The position numbers were made by a program, and so were the translations under genes. From Leptobrachium leishanense (Eukaryota; Chordata; Amphibia; Anura; Megophryidae): a stretch of DNA of 64,000 bases. Below are positions 10,976 through 22,048 of the stretch, piece after piece. The first letter of the stretch is position 1. Each line of letters begins with the position of its first letter. The DNA lies in assembly GCA_009667805.1 (NCBI GenBank), contig CM019063.1:413144626-413208625 (forward strand). The letters run 5' to 3'. The notes beneath the pieces are model-generated. The model had not been told where the DNA came from. It did no database searches and saw only the letters and a program-made list of their open reading frames with translations.

Positions 10976-12807
10976 CATTTTTATATGGTCTGTTCTTATT
11001 GGAAAGCGTCACATGACATTGAAGAAAAGTATCGGTACTCGTATCGGTGAGTACTTTTAAAAAGTATCGGTTCTCGTACTCGGTCTTAAAAAAGTGGTAT
11101 CGGTGCATCCCTAGTACAATTGCCCCCAGCTCACATGGGTACATTTGCCCCCAGCTCACATGGGTACATTTGCCCCCAACTCACACATGGCATTGAAATA
11201 TTGCCCCAGCTAACACATGGAGATATTGCACCAGCTCACACATGGCATGAAGATATTGCCCCAGCTCACACATGGCATGAAGATATTGCCCCAGCTCACA
11301 CATGGAGATATTGCCCCAGCTCACACATGGAGATATTGCCCCAGCTCACACATGGATATATTGCCCCAGCTAACACATGGCATGGAGATATTGCCCCAGC
11401 TCACACATGGAGATATTGCCCCCAGGCTCACACATTGATATTTGCCCCAGGCTCACACATTGATATCTGCCCCCAGGCTCACACATGGGTATTTACCCCC
11501 AGGCTCACACATTGATATTTGCCCCCAGGCTCACACATGGATATTTACCCCCTGGCTCACACATGGATATTTGCCCCCAGGCTCACTCATGGGTATTTAC
11601 CCCCCTAGGCTCACACATGGATATTTGCCCCCAGGCTCACACATGGGTATTTACCCCCAGGCTCACACATGGATATTTGCCTCCAGGCTCACACATGGAT
11701 ATTTACCCCCAGGCTCACACATGGATATTTACCCCCCCAGGCTCACACATGGGTATTTGCCCCCAGGCTCACACAAAGATACTTGCCCAGCAGCTCACAC
11801 ATGGATATTTGCCTCCAGCGCTGTCTCCGTCTTCCAGTAGCCAGTCTCAATGCGTGCTGGCGTCGCCGCTGGCGTCAAGGAGATGGAGGCGTGGACTTGG
11901 TCCAGGAAGCTGGAAGCACCAAGTCCACGCCTCCGTCTCCTTGACGACGGTGGCGACGCCGGCACGTATTGGGCCGGCTGCAGCACGCGGCCGCTCCGCG
12001 GGCTTTTTTTTTTTTCTTTACAATTTTTTTTTTTTTTACAATTGGTCGGGTCGGCTGCGCCCTAGGCGGGTGCTGCGCTCTAGGCGCCCGCCTAGTTGTC
12101 CTAGCGGCAGCGTCGACCTTGCCTGCGTGATCCTTTGCGAGCGCAATTTAGTGCGCACATCCTATACTTAACATTGTGAGCGCAAATGCATTTGTGCGCC
12201 GTACACGGATGGTATTACAATCTTAACGCAAAATTTAACGGACAACGTTTGCGCGCATAATTTTAACGTCTTTGAAAAGCTGGTGGTAATGGCAAATTGT
12301 AACAACCTGACCATACCAAACTGCGGATTCACAACGGAGAACGTCAGTGCGCACAAAAGTGCGCTACGTCCACATTAATAGAAGCTGGTGTGATTAATGG
12401 CAAGTCTAAAAATAGTCCGCACCGAACTGCGAACGCACAACGGAGAATGTCGATGCGCACAAAAGTGCGCTGCGTCCACTTTTTATTTTTTACTAGATCC
12501 GTCAAAAATGACGGCCACTACCTTGTCTTCCGACAAAACGTGCGTGTGTTGTGCGCAGTCCGCACAAAATGCGTTCGTCTGACGGACTCGCGTTAAAAAT
12601 TACATTGCGCTTAGTGATTTCTGCGTGCAAAGTACTTTGCGCGCATTTTTGTGCATCGGTTTTACACGTGCAATTTCCCGATGGATGAAAAAATGCGCGA
12701 GGAATGTAATACCAGCAGTGATTTTCGTGCGTTAACGTTTAATGCTTCGCGCAAAAACTCACGCGTTGTGCATGCGTTTTTGCACGAAGAATGTAATAGA
12801 GCCCATT

Positions 12808-13200
12808 GTCTTTATAAACCAGCTGAAATTTAGAGAACCTTGTGAAATATGGGAACAGAAATGGAATGCTCATTTCCGAAAGGCAGCAACTTAAATTAAA
12901 CCTCTGTCTATAGAAAGCAAAGTCACAAAGTCTTTCTAGTGTAAAAAAAATGTTAAATAATCTTATACAGTAAATTTAAAGCATAATGTTTTGCATTTAC
13001 TATTCCTGTATAAGAAAATCTAAATCTCATTTAATTGGCTAAAATTAAATCTGCAGATCTGTATCACATTCCAGTTAGTACTGTCATTTCAAATATTCCG
13101 TTTGTTGTTCATTTATTGGTTTGCTGCTATTACCGGACAAATCACATGCAATCCACCCTCTTCAAAGATTGCCCTACATAAAACCCAAAATGCCAAAATT
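12808..13200. other. No feature seen (AT-rich)
   Basis: AT-rich single-copy-looking sequence with no ORF, repeat or terminal-repeat pair that I could support. Confidence 0.6.
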
Positions 13201-13465
13201 TATACCGGAGCAAATTTGTGCTTGAAAGGAAAGTTCTCTGGTAAATGTAGGATCACCAAGTGCGTATAAATCTTACGAATATGATCCAGCATAGTTTGAA
13301 GAAAAAAGATATATTGACGACATACAGGACAGTCAATCTTTTAATGTCCAAAATTCCAAAATGTATCCGGAAGCGCAAAAGTTCAATATGTAACACTCTA
13401 CTGCACTGTAGAATATTGTCTACAGCAAAGTATACTTAACTTAATGTACACATAGTTATATATAG

Positions 13466-13509
<44 letters not shown>

Positions 13510-13761
13510 CTTAGTTGCAAAGTTAAGTATACTTTGCTGTAGACAATATGCTACAATGCGGTAGAGTATTACATATTGAACTTTTGCACTTCCGGATACA
13601 TTTTGGAATTTTGGACATTTAAAGATTGACTGTCCTGTATGTCGTCAATATATCTTTTTTCTTCAAACTATGCTGGATCATATTCCTGAGATTTATTCGC
13701 ACTTGGTGATCGTACATTTACCAGAGAACTTTCCTTTCAAACACAAATTTGTTCCGGTATA
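13201..13761. repeat. Large palindrome (242-bp arms) around a (TA)n loop
   Basis: The left arm 13201-13442 and right arm ~13520-13761 are reverse complements with few differences. Examples: TATACCGGAGCAAATTTGTG against the inverse of ACAAATTTGTTCCGGTATA, and CAGCAAAGTATACTTAACTT against AAGTTAAGTATACTTTGCTG. The spacer is about 77 bp, mostly TA. No ORF. It could be a foldback transposon; no clear target duplication. Confidence 0.92.
13457..13507. repeat. (TA)n microsatellite
   Basis: About 20 uninterrupted TA pairs with two preceding TATAGT interruptions, at the centre of the palindrome. Confidence 0.95.
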
Positions 13762-14561
13762 CAATACATAGCCTGGTACTCCTCGGAGGTATAGAAGTTT
13801 GTTCTCCCTTAGCACATTCTTAGTTAATCCTCTATTTTCGCCGTCTTGTCCTGTGTGTTCACTTTAACAATTTTTACTAAAAAAGATGCTGCCACTGAGA
13901 ATTTACCATATCACAATCTTTTTGTTTTCTGTTTTATTTGTATTTTTAATTAATTATTATTGTTACGCTGGTGTTGTATCACCTTCTGTGGGTACCTTAA
14001 TTTGAACCTTGATGTATTTATTTTCTTTAGGCAATGCCAGGAATTCTTATTTATTAATTAATTGATTTACTTTGGAATTCAAAGTTTATTGAATAGGCAG
14101 TAAAGGATAAAAGCGAAATACGCAATTCAAAGAACACCTAACAAACTAACAAATGTCAAATTCAAACAGAGAATACATGGGAAGGATGAGAAAGAATAGG
14201 CCGATACAGGAGGCTTGTCGCGACTCGCAAGCAATATGTATTGGTTATCGTGATACAACCTTCGAGGACGTCTTGAGATATGCGTACAGATATAGTTGAA
14301 AGGTTGGCTAGGAGTATGCAATCTGCCAGAATTGGTGTAGGAAAATACATGTCTGTCTCATAGTATCCCAGGGGGATGAGGCACCGAGGAATGCTTATTT
14401 TACTTATCAAGTTTCTTTATTGCCAACCTTGATATGTGCCCATTTGCACCCAGAGTTGCTTCTCATTGTTGTATGAGACCAAAATGAAAATGTCGTCACT
14501 CTCCCCCTTAGGTTATCCAAATGGTGATCTAATTATTGTCTTTACAGTTTATGAGATCTTT
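13762..14561. other. No feature seen
   Basis: Mixed AT-rich sequence; a short ORF pair on minus near 14127-14410 has no recognisable similarity. Confidence 0.55.
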
Positions 14562-15085
14562 TGACTACCATAGATACTCGAGTATAGCGTGACCCGCATA
14601 TAACACCATGGATAGAGATTTATTATGGAAATGAGAGAATACTCAAGACTCAAATATAACGCGAGGAGTAAAATTATACTGTACCGGTAAATAATTAAAA
14701 TCCTTCCTCAACACAGTCAGGCTACCCCTCAGGCCATGGTGCTCTGCTCTTCAAGGATTGCATCCGTCCTCTTTACTAGCGATTAGATGGTCGGCCGGCG
14801 GAGGCGAGCGAGGTGAATGATTGGCTTAAACCGAGCTTGCCCTCTGGCCGGGATGGATCCCACCTCTCCCGAATCCTGGAGCTCCTGAAGTGTTTGCAAG
14901 CATCAGGGAGCCCGCATTCACTTCAACGAGACCACTGAAGCTTCCAGGAGACTTGGGATCCAGAGCAAGGCAATTTTTTTTAGTCCTTTTTTTTTTACAT
15001 GCGATGCAGATGTCTCGAATATAACGTGACCCCTCCAATTTTAAAGTACATTTTTGTCACCAAAATCTAGCAGTATATACTGATA
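14562..15085. mobile_element. Degraded DNA element with CGAGTATA-type ends (tentative)
   Basis: The left part has ATACTCGAGTATAGCGTGAC and repeated CAAATATAACGCGAG words; the right part has GTCTCGAATATAACGTGACC. The repeated ATA(T/G)AACG/GCGTGACC motifs at both sides resemble subterminal repeats of a vertebrate DNA transposon with CGAGTATAA words. No target duplication found. Confidence 0.35.
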
Positions 15086-16482
15086 ATGTATAATTTGGCT
15101 TTGCTCTCAAAATATACATATTGTTGCATTCCCAATGAAAATTGTGTTTTGCATTGGCTTTGTTCAGAATCCAATAATTTCAGGTTCCGAAAGAACCTTT
15201 TAACCTTCTTTTAAGCTAGCGCTAACGTGCGCACTAGCGTTAGCTTAAAGGAGGTGATACATTGTACAAAATTTTAAAAAATTATGTGAGAATGGCTCAG
15301 ATGGCACACATTAAAGATTCTGTGCGTCATTCTAACTAACATCGATAGCCCAAATTATTGTTGATTTTTAAACAAAGCATGTATCCAGATGTGTGATTTT
15401 AGTTTAAGTAGACAATTGTAGTTTTTCTGGTGCTTTTTTCCAAGGTATGTTGACTTATGCAGGAAGTTGGTTGAAACGCAGGAGTTAAAGCGCCACTACC
15501 ACCAAAAAATGAAATGTCCTTATTTTGTTTATGTTTGTTTTGTTTATGTTGCTAATATCTTACATGTGCTCTGTTTTTCTCTTCTATGTTTAGTTAAGAA
15601 AATTTATATTCTATATATGTCACTGGGTGCATCCATTGTGTGATCTATTGTGTTTTCAACTGCCCCCGTCCCAGTATATTTACCTCGCTTGGCGACCACT
15701 CTGTGGTTTCAGCCATATAATGGAGTCCATGGGTCATTGTATTGTGTGGGATGTATTCAAAGGACACCACCAATGGGTAGAGTAGAAGTATTTTAAGTTC
15801 CCTGTCTATCTAATTCAGCTAGAGAACAATAGCATTATCTTAACATTCCCTCCTCTGCCTCGTTAACTGGTAGCTATTCTAGATTAAATAAACAAGAGCC
15901 ACAAAGCAAAGCTTTTGGTATATATTTCATTATGGGAGAAATTCAGAAACTGGAACTTAATTTTATTTTTACTTTTTACGTGCAATTACTTCAGACAAAG
16001 AAAAAAAACAGCATGTGGTTTTATAAAGTAGTTTTATTTATAATTCACAAGTAATCTAGTTACAGGTTATGTAAGTGGTAGTGTCTCTTTAAGTAAGATT
16101 GTAAACAGTACCAAACAAATGACACCAAACAAAAAATTTGATCACAAGTTGTCAACAAATTTAAGCACTAAGCCTGGCTCTTTGTTCCTTTCTTTCATGT
16201 GAAATCAATTACCGTACATAGCTGTTGGCAACAAGCTGTTCATAATTCTTTAAAGCAGGCCACATTTTCACATATTAACATTTGGAAGACCTACCAAGAG
16301 CTGCTGGTATGGAATTAAGATGTTATACACTACAAAAAACATATTGGGAATATTATACGAAAACCATACATTTCCTTTTTAATAAAAACGTATTGTGAAA
16401 AATGACATTCATTGGAACCACGCAAGACTTCTTCTTTTTACTTCTTTATTGTGATGGGGTTTTTTTTTTACTCTTGTTTCAG
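15086..16482. other. Presumed PRDM5 intron; one small hairpin
   Basis: Upstream of exon A. A perfect short stem (GCTAGCGCTAACG ... ACTAGCGTTAGC) lies near 15218-15246. Otherwise nothing seen; no upstream PRDM5 exon. Confidence 0.55.
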
Positions 16483-16562
16483 GAAACTCTAGAAAGAAGC
16501 TGATGTGTACAGTGTGTAACAAGAGGTGTTCTTCGTCACTCAACCTTCAAGAGCATCGAAAG
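16483..16562 (+). CDS. prdm5: PRDM5 exon A: one C2H2 finger, last His in the next exon
   Basis: The exon follows a polypyrimidine tract ending TTGTTTCAG and ends AAG before the donor GTCAGT. It is 80 nt: two bases completing a codon (phase-1 entry), then 26 codons, leaving in phase 0. It encodes the basic lead-in RKK and the finger [19 protein letters not shown]. The two Cys (CxxC) and first zinc-binding His are here; the second His is the second residue of exon B, giving C-x2-C-x12-H-x3-H across the intron. The linker and finger resemble the PRDM5 segment preceding HEIF. The 13.1-kb intron after it holds a CR1 LINE, SINEs, L2 pieces and a Tc1 element. No upstream PRDM5 exon was found between 1 and 16482. 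Confidence 0.9.
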
Positions 16563-16968
16563 GTCAGTTAATAAAAGCCCAAGTTTCTAACTTCCAGTGG
16601 TGCAAGGTCAGGGAATGCAAGTGTTGCCAATTTTAAGGCTACTCTAACCGTTTCTAAGTCAAAGGGTTGAGCGACAATTTACTTTGTGAATGCCATGTCC
16701 AAGTGTCTTACCCTCCGTGTTAAGTTCTAAGATACTTTGAACTCAGTTGGATGATTGGCCTCTTAATGATATGTGTAGCAGTACACAGCCTCGGCTGTAC
16801 TAAAGGGTGCATACATCTTTTCCTTTAGAAATAAAGACAGTTTAAGGACCACAAAGCTATTTTTATGACCATCTAATTGAGGCTCATTCAATATTTGACT
16901 GATTTTGCTGTCGGTGAAACATATTTTTCCAGCACTCTGAGACCTAGTATTGCCTAATATTATTACTT
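16563..16968. other. Intron sequence, no feature seen
   Basis: First part of the 13.1-kb intron; ends in a T run (16965-16982) that belongs to the SINE tail region. Confidence 0.6.
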
Positions 16969-17173
16969 TTTTTTTTTTTTTTGAGAAAGTTTTTTACCAG
17001 GAAGGATACATTGAGATTTCTCTCGTTTTCGTGTATGTCCTGGGTGGGCAAGTATGTACCGGCGTCTTGCCCAAGGACACTTACTGGAGAGGTGCTCTTG
17101 CCGGTATTCAAACCTGTGTCTCCACAGTCTCCACAGTTATAGAGCAGTGATGTTACCTCTACGCCACCAAGCG
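16969..17173 (-). mobile_element. tRNA-derived SINE, copy 1
   Basis: On minus it starts with a tRNA-like head (GGTAACATCACTGCTCTATAA) and a B-box-like AGGTTTGAATACC, followed by GGCAAGAGCACCTCTCCAGT and a unique body, ending in CCTTCCTGGTAAAA and an A run. TCTCCACAG is duplicated in tandem at 17119-17137 within the tRNA-like part. Confidence 0.8.
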
Positions 17174-18055
17174 AAAGTTAGGTTGGTGTTATTTTTCAAA
17201 CCTTGACTATTGTCCACAGATGTAGGGTATTGTATCCATCATATTCTATAGTTCGGCATTGGCCAAAAATGTGAATGTTATGCTAAAAATGTTTGCTCTG
17301 TGATTGTTCTTGTATAATGGTTGTGTCGAGTCAATTCGAGCAGGAACAGGTGGGAATGCTGTTCCTCCACTATTTTCTCAGAGAAAATGGAGTTCCCGTT
17401 TGGCTCACTCGCTGAGAAGCTGTAATTAGGTTTCCATCATATGTTTCCTTATTAAGTCATCTGGAATATATGTTATTCATTACAATTATTATACAGATTC
17501 CCTATAACCCAGCCAATCATTAGGTTTAGACATCAATAGCAAATTTTCCTGTGGACTGAGGATTAAGTGAAAAATATCATTGTTAATTGAGGACCAGAAC
17601 TCATGGAGAGTTCCCACACCTATTTTTGTAGGACTAGATCTCTGGATTGTGTAGCCTCCGTCTTGCCGTTTAGCTGTTCACTGAAATCTATCCAGAGATA
17701 CATTCAATAAAGAGATACTCTATTGAAAAATAGAGTTCCTTTTTTGCCCTTAAATAGTTGGGCAGAAATGATTTTTTTCTATTTTCAGTGATTTGTACAC
17801 ACATTTTCTCCCTCGCTGTGCTTTGCTCTGCTTCAGCTCAGAACCCAGAAGTCCCTGAACCTTTTATGCTCAATTTGCTCTCCTACGCTACTTATGTGCA
17901 CACCCTACATTGTAAGTTCTGTAGTGCTTGTGCAGACTGATGGATCAGAGCTGCTCGCATGGGCAGATCCAAACCATTGGCTGCCTTTCTGAGACTGAAC
18001 GCTAACGCGATTGGTCTCAGAGAGGGTGACGTTACCATGCTCTCTGTGTGCCGAT
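17174..18055. other. Intron sequence, no feature seen
   Basis: No supported repeat or coding feature; short ORF at 17758-17940 (+) has no recognisable similarity. Confidence 0.55.
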
Positions 18056-18137
18056 GTCACTAGTGACCAATCTGTTGACCAGCAGTCGGCATTTTTGAAT
18101 TTCCTGGCTGCTGGTCAACAGATTGGTCACTGGTGAC
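18056..18137. repeat. Hairpin with 30-bp arms
   Basis: GTCACTAGTGACCAATCTGT at 18056 pairs with ACAGATTGGTCACTGGTGAC at 18118-18137; one mismatch over 30 bp and a 22-base loop. Probably the core of an old foldback MITE. Confidence 0.85.
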
Positions 18138-18339
18138 GATAGGTGGGGTGGATGAAACTCCTCCACTTCACCCAGGGTTTTCCCCAGATGGGAGAAGCTG
18201 GGGAAGGGGTACACATATCCTGACCACCTTAAATCAATACAGTGGGCAGGATGAATAGAGTGTCCCTTTAATTATAGTTCCATATAAAAATTAGCGTTGG
18301 GGTAATTTCTTGATGCTAAAATCTAGCCCCTCTATAAGG

Positions 18340-18500
18340 GCTTTTTTCAACGGTATTCGACGGTCTGTTCGGCAGATCATCAGCTGCGTTCAACTGTCTC
18401 TTCGGCTGTGTTTGGCAGATCATCGGCTGCGTTCGGCAGATCGTCGGCTACGTTTGGCAGATCATCGGCTGTATTCAACGAGTTGATCGGCATTCATCGA
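18340..18500. repeat. Degenerate ~24-bp tandem repeat
   Basis: About six imperfect units of TTCGGCAGATCATCGGCTGCG at ~18365-18490. The same TTCGG/CGGC-rich vocabulary occurs in the CAGGGTTATTC elements (33060-33300, 44900-45180). Confidence 0.7.
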
Positions 18501-19197
18501 ATCCCTTCAGTGTACTTCGATTCGGCAAACTGAACTCACCGAAGCGCGCCCAACGAGAGCGCACTGCTTTCTGTATAACCCCTTAAGCTTTCTAGGTAAA
18601 AATAGGAGCGCAAGATTATTATACACTTCATATAAATACACAATTATAGACCATGTGAAATCTAGAACAAATAATTGTAACCAGTTAGGCAATGAGCTTG
18701 TGTTTCTGTTTTTTAGCACTGTAATGTATTTTTAAAATTCTGTGATTTTATAAGGATGTTACAACCATCTACCTGCTTTCTAAAGAGATGGTTCTTTAAA
18801 ACCGAATGCGGCTGTTCTAACAATAGTCGACTTTGAAGTTACTTCCTTTACGCACAGTTATCTGTATAGACCAGAAGGAGGCTGAATGTTGTCAGCAGAT
18901 CCTCATCATCAATTTTATTATCTAAATGGAAAAACCCTGAATATCCAAGAAACAGAGCAGCAATGTGTAACTCGACCTACTTACATCATATCTTTGTGTA
19001 CTAGAAGCGTGCTTGTGCAGTAAACGTGCGAGATAGGCCCACTTTCAGGTGGCTTAATTTATGAATAAATAAATGAAGATCACACATTTCATTTCATAAG
19101 GAAGAAAGGTTTTACAGGTGGTGTGCATGTGTAAAGATATGAAGCTATAAGTGCTAGCAAAAACTGTCCTTACTTCTCCTTTACACCAACAAGATTT
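18501..19197. other. Intron sequence, no feature seen
   Basis: Nothing supported; ORF at 18507-18719 (minus) looks like chance. Confidence 0.55.
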
Positions 19198-19290
19198 ATT
19201 TTATTTATTTATAAAGGATTTTACCAGGAAGGATACATTGAGATTTTTCTCGTTTTCAAGTATGTCCTGGGTTCAAGAACATTGAAATGT
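19198..19290 (-). mobile_element. SINE 3' fragment, copy 2
   Basis: TTTTACCAGGAAGGATACAT and CTCGTTTTCAAGTATGTCCT match the body and tail of the SINE; the tRNA head is missing. Confidence 0.8.
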
Positions 19291-20144
19291 TACAGTCGTT
19301 ACAGAAAGACAAAGGTGTGGATGCATGCATGATGCAAATGAGTTACGGATTTTTAGAAAATCATTCTACTAGGGTATATCCAGTGCATTTTCATATTTTG
19401 GAAGCATGGATCTTTAATGTTTGGGCTTAATTTCACTCCCCATGTACTTGATGACGTAGTATATTAGAGCTTGTGTAGTATATTAGAGCTAGTATATATT
19501 AGAGCTTGCGTGAAGCCTTCTAAGTGAAGCCTTCAAAGTGAGCACTTGGAGATCTTCTGGAGATCCTCTGGAGGTAGTCTGAGGTTAGACAGGAGGTAGA
19601 AAACATACAAAAAGGTAACATTTGCTGGTTTTAAATCCATCCTTTTATAATGGCAGGCTTGGTCCAGTGTAAGAGCTGTCATGCATTTGTTTTTAGATCC
19701 AATTTTTGGAGGTTTGGAGTGTGCCTGATATGTAGACAGCTCTCTTTATTGCAGCAGGAAATTGCCTGTTTGAAGTCTGAGATTTGTAAATTATCTGTTA
19801 GACAAACTCAGGCTATGGCTATGACTGTTACAAAACCACTGCCACAGAGGCCTCCTAGGAGCGGCAGATGGACTACTGTAGGATCTGGTAGACTTAGAGT
19901 TGTGGATAGAAGGCATGTCCAACAGTCTGTGGCTCTTCTTAATTCTTTTGAGGCACTTTCAGAGTGTAGTGGTGAGACGGAAGTAGGCTCAGACACCATA
20001 GTTGAGGAACCACCATCCCCTATGCCTAAGGTATGCAGGACTGCAACCAAGGACAAAAAGGAAAAGGTGGGACTTGATAAAAGGCAATTGTTGCTGGGTG
20101 ATTCTATCATAAGAGGTGTTGAGCTGGAGAGTAGTGGTTTGGTG

Positions 20145-21520
20145 CAGTGGCGTAGCATGAGGGGGGCCTCGGGGGCGGTGGCCCCGGGCGCAATTTTCAA
20201 GGGGGCGCAAAATTTCAAAAGAAATTTGCGCCCCTATTAGCTTGAACCTTCCAGCAGCCGGTATCTGCTCGGTTCCCTCACACAGCCCTCCCATTGGCTG
20301 TGCGAGTCATGTGACAACGCGAGGAGGGGACAGGCAGATGCAGGAAATCCCTCTGACTGGTCTGGGAGGACATGTGACTTCTCATCTCACTACAGTGCAC
20401 CACGTGGGCTTTGAGGAGCGTGAGACGCCTGCACTGAGTGAGAGGGTGTGAGTGGCTGCAGGAGGAACCCAGGAGAAGGAGAATGGAGGGAGCGTCTGTA
20501 GCTGCTGGCACCTTACCCTCCCTGCACTGAGCATGATCCTCCACTTTCAGACTCAGCCAGGATCACTTGGCAGGTGAGAGAAAGGACCAAGAGGTCTTGT
20601 GAGTGACCCAGCTGTCAGTGATTTGTTACTTATTTTGTGTGCCCCCCCTGCTCCCCCCTTCTCCACCTCCTGCAAGCACAGAGTTTCTCATCCTGCACTG
20701 TCAATTCTGCAGAAATCACTGAGAAGGGGGGGGGGGCAGTTGTAGGAGCCATATTATTCATTAGGTTAAAAGTCCTTGTCTGGTCCCTCAGTATACAGGC
20801 ACTGTATGAAAGCTGGGAGTTCAGGCATCGCGATAAGCCTACTCCCCCCCCCCCCATACTCAAGGTATCACTTTCAGGGGCCTGCTCTGAAAAACAGGTA
20901 AAACATAGAGGTGTCTGGGTGAGATACTTCATAGCAGGTGAGTGTGAGAATGACAGCTGCTGAGGTCAGAGATAAATGGCAGGTGACCATGGGCTTAAAT
21001 GCCAGCAATGTGTGGCTTGTGTCAGACATTTTTTCTGCTTTACATAGGAGTGAGAGTTTCTGTGCATGAATGAGCTTATCACAGTGTTTGTGTATGAGTT
21101 TGTGTGTGTGTGTGCGTGTGTATGAGTTTGTGTGTGTGTTTATGAACAGGTCTCTCTAAATGAAATTGTTTGCATCATATGAGAAGAAAGACACATGAAT
21201 TGGAGCTAAAAAGGAAACATTTTGGGAAAATGGTTACAGGGGGACACATGAAGGTGGAGGTACAGGGGGATATAAGGGTTCTGTATCTTAATATTTATTT
21301 TTTATGTCTGTATATTTCATTTATTGTATTAATATTTACATTATTTTAATATATAATTGTGAGTTTTATTGCTGTGCAGCTCTGTGATACGATCATACAC
21401 ACTGCACATTACTGTGTTTTATTGCTGTAGAGTCGACATTGTAGACCTGGAGGGGTCGAGCGCGTGGGGGGCGCAATTCTTGCCTTGCCCCGGGTGCTGA
21501 CAACCCACGCTACGCCACTG
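20145..21520. mobile_element. Non-autonomous hAT element N4, inside CR1 ORF1
   Basis: Ends CAGTGGCGTAGCATG and CACGCTACGCCACTG are inverted repeats. The flanks are a perfect 8-bp duplication GTTTGGTG (20137-20144 and 21521-21528). Length 1376 bp. Subterminal G/C-rich parts (GGGGGCGC..., GGCGCAATTCTTGCC), a (GT)n near 21090-21140 and 1.3 units of a ~55-bp satellite module at 21358-21431. ORFs inside are not recognisable. Confidence 0.95.
21358..21431. repeat. Satellite module (about 1.3 units) in N4
   Basis: On minus: CAGCAATAAAACTCACA, then GTGCAGTGTGTATGAT and ATCACAGAGCTGCACAG. Same module as the arrays at 49604-49860 (N6) and 59371-59715 (N8). Confidence 0.85.
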
Positions 21521-22048
21521 GTTTGGTGAGATGTCTTCCTGGGGCTACTGCTCGTAGAGACAAGAGACGTATTCTCAATATTGTCAAACAAGCAAAGCAG
21601 CAAGGGGAAGTGGACGTTCTAGTCCATCTAGGGACAAATGACTTGGCTAGCAATGAGGTTTCTGAGATTAAGGAAGATTTTTGTGTTCTTGGAGGTGAAA
21701 TACAGCAGATTGTGTCCACTGTGTCATTCTCTGAAGTTTTGCCTGTGCATAACATTCAGGATAGGCAGATGCGCAATAGGGAATTTAATTTTTGGCTTCG
21801 GGAATGGTGTCGGGAGCAAGAATTTGGCTTTGTGTCCCATGATAGCTCTAATTGGAGCAGAAAGGAACTGTATAAAAAAGATGGTTTGCATCTTACTCAT
21901 AGGGGAACATATGTTCTCAGTGAGAAGTTCAAAGGTTTCACAAAGGAATATTTAAACTAGGAGGGGGGACAAAAGGGTAAAAAACAATCTGCCCGATTGT
22001 CCCCAAAACGAAATCGGAGGGTGCAAGCAACATGCGGGGGAAAAAAAT

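Larger units (their letters stand above)
9947..11113. mobile_element. Non-autonomous hAT element N3, inserted in the N2 minisatellite
   Basis: The terminal repeats are TAGGGTTGCATCGATACCG and the inverse of TAGGGATGCACCGATACCG. Both ends are followed inward by GTATCGGTA-type subterminal repeats. The flanks are a perfect 8-bp duplication GTACAATT (9939-9946 and 11114-11121). Inside are two large palindromes (10151-10548) and a minisatellite (10555-10975). Confidence 0.93.
9885..11815. repeat. Minisatellite in N2, ~26-bp unit, interrupted by N3
   Basis: The unit is GCTCACACATGGATATTTGC plus CCCCAG, with a variant ending ATTGCCCCAGC. Two or three units lie before N3 (9885-9946) and about 25 after it (11114-11815). 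The variants group by position (ATTGCCCCAG from 11190 to 11420, then TTTGCCCCCAGG / TTTACCCCCAGG), indicating local spreading of subtypes. All long ORFs here are products of the repeat. Confidence 0.92.
9808..12121. mobile_element. Non-autonomous hAT element N2, inserted in P1
   Basis: It begins CAGGGCCGGTGCTAGAC and ends with a diverged inverse (GGCAGCGTCGACCTTG). The flanks are a perfect 8-bp duplication CCTGCGTG (9800-9807 and 12122-12129). The left 60 bp match element N5 (39282-40099). Near the right end are an inverted pair of GGAGGCGTGGACTTGG (11885-11940) and T-rich runs. Element N3 sits inside its minisatellite. Confidence 0.9.
9689..12807. mobile_element. Harbinger-like element P1, outermost layer of a three-level nest
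   Basis: The left end GGGGCCCTATTGCAAAACCG and right end GCACGAAGAATGTAATAGAGCCC match the ends and interior of 42691-43404 and 61239-61966 (shared GCTGGTGGTAATGGCAA and GCGTTAACG words). It is split by hAT N2 at 9808-12121. The part after N2 contains a tandem duplication of about 105 bp (~12278-12374 and ~12383-12480, both ending AAAAGTGCGCT.CGTCCAC), and a stretch (12500-12580) resembling the TTAA-type MITE end. Confidence 0.75.
19650..21960 (+). pseudogene. CR1 ORF1: zinc-knuckle/esterase protein, split by hAT N4
   Basis: The protein starts MAGLVQCKSCHAF. Two CxxC pairs (CKSC and CLIC) in the first 30 residues look like a small zinc-binding domain, followed by a short coiled-coil-like stretch. 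The second half is an SGNH-hydrolase/esterase domain known from CR1 ORF1: LLGDSIIRG (Ser block), LVHLGTNDLA (Asn block), DGLHLTHRG (Asp-His block). The insertion lies between codons at 20144 and is followed by its duplicated 8 bp. Without element and duplication, the frame runs from 19650-20144 into 21529-21960, giving 308 codons and no stop. So the only visible lesion in ORF1 is the hAT. Confidence 0.88.

Noticed and set aside
10317..11840. Long ORFs (up to 280 codons) rich in His, Pro, Met, Gly on both strands
   Set aside because: They are translations of the N2/N3 minisatellites; several frames stay open at once and the sequence is the repeat unit over and over.
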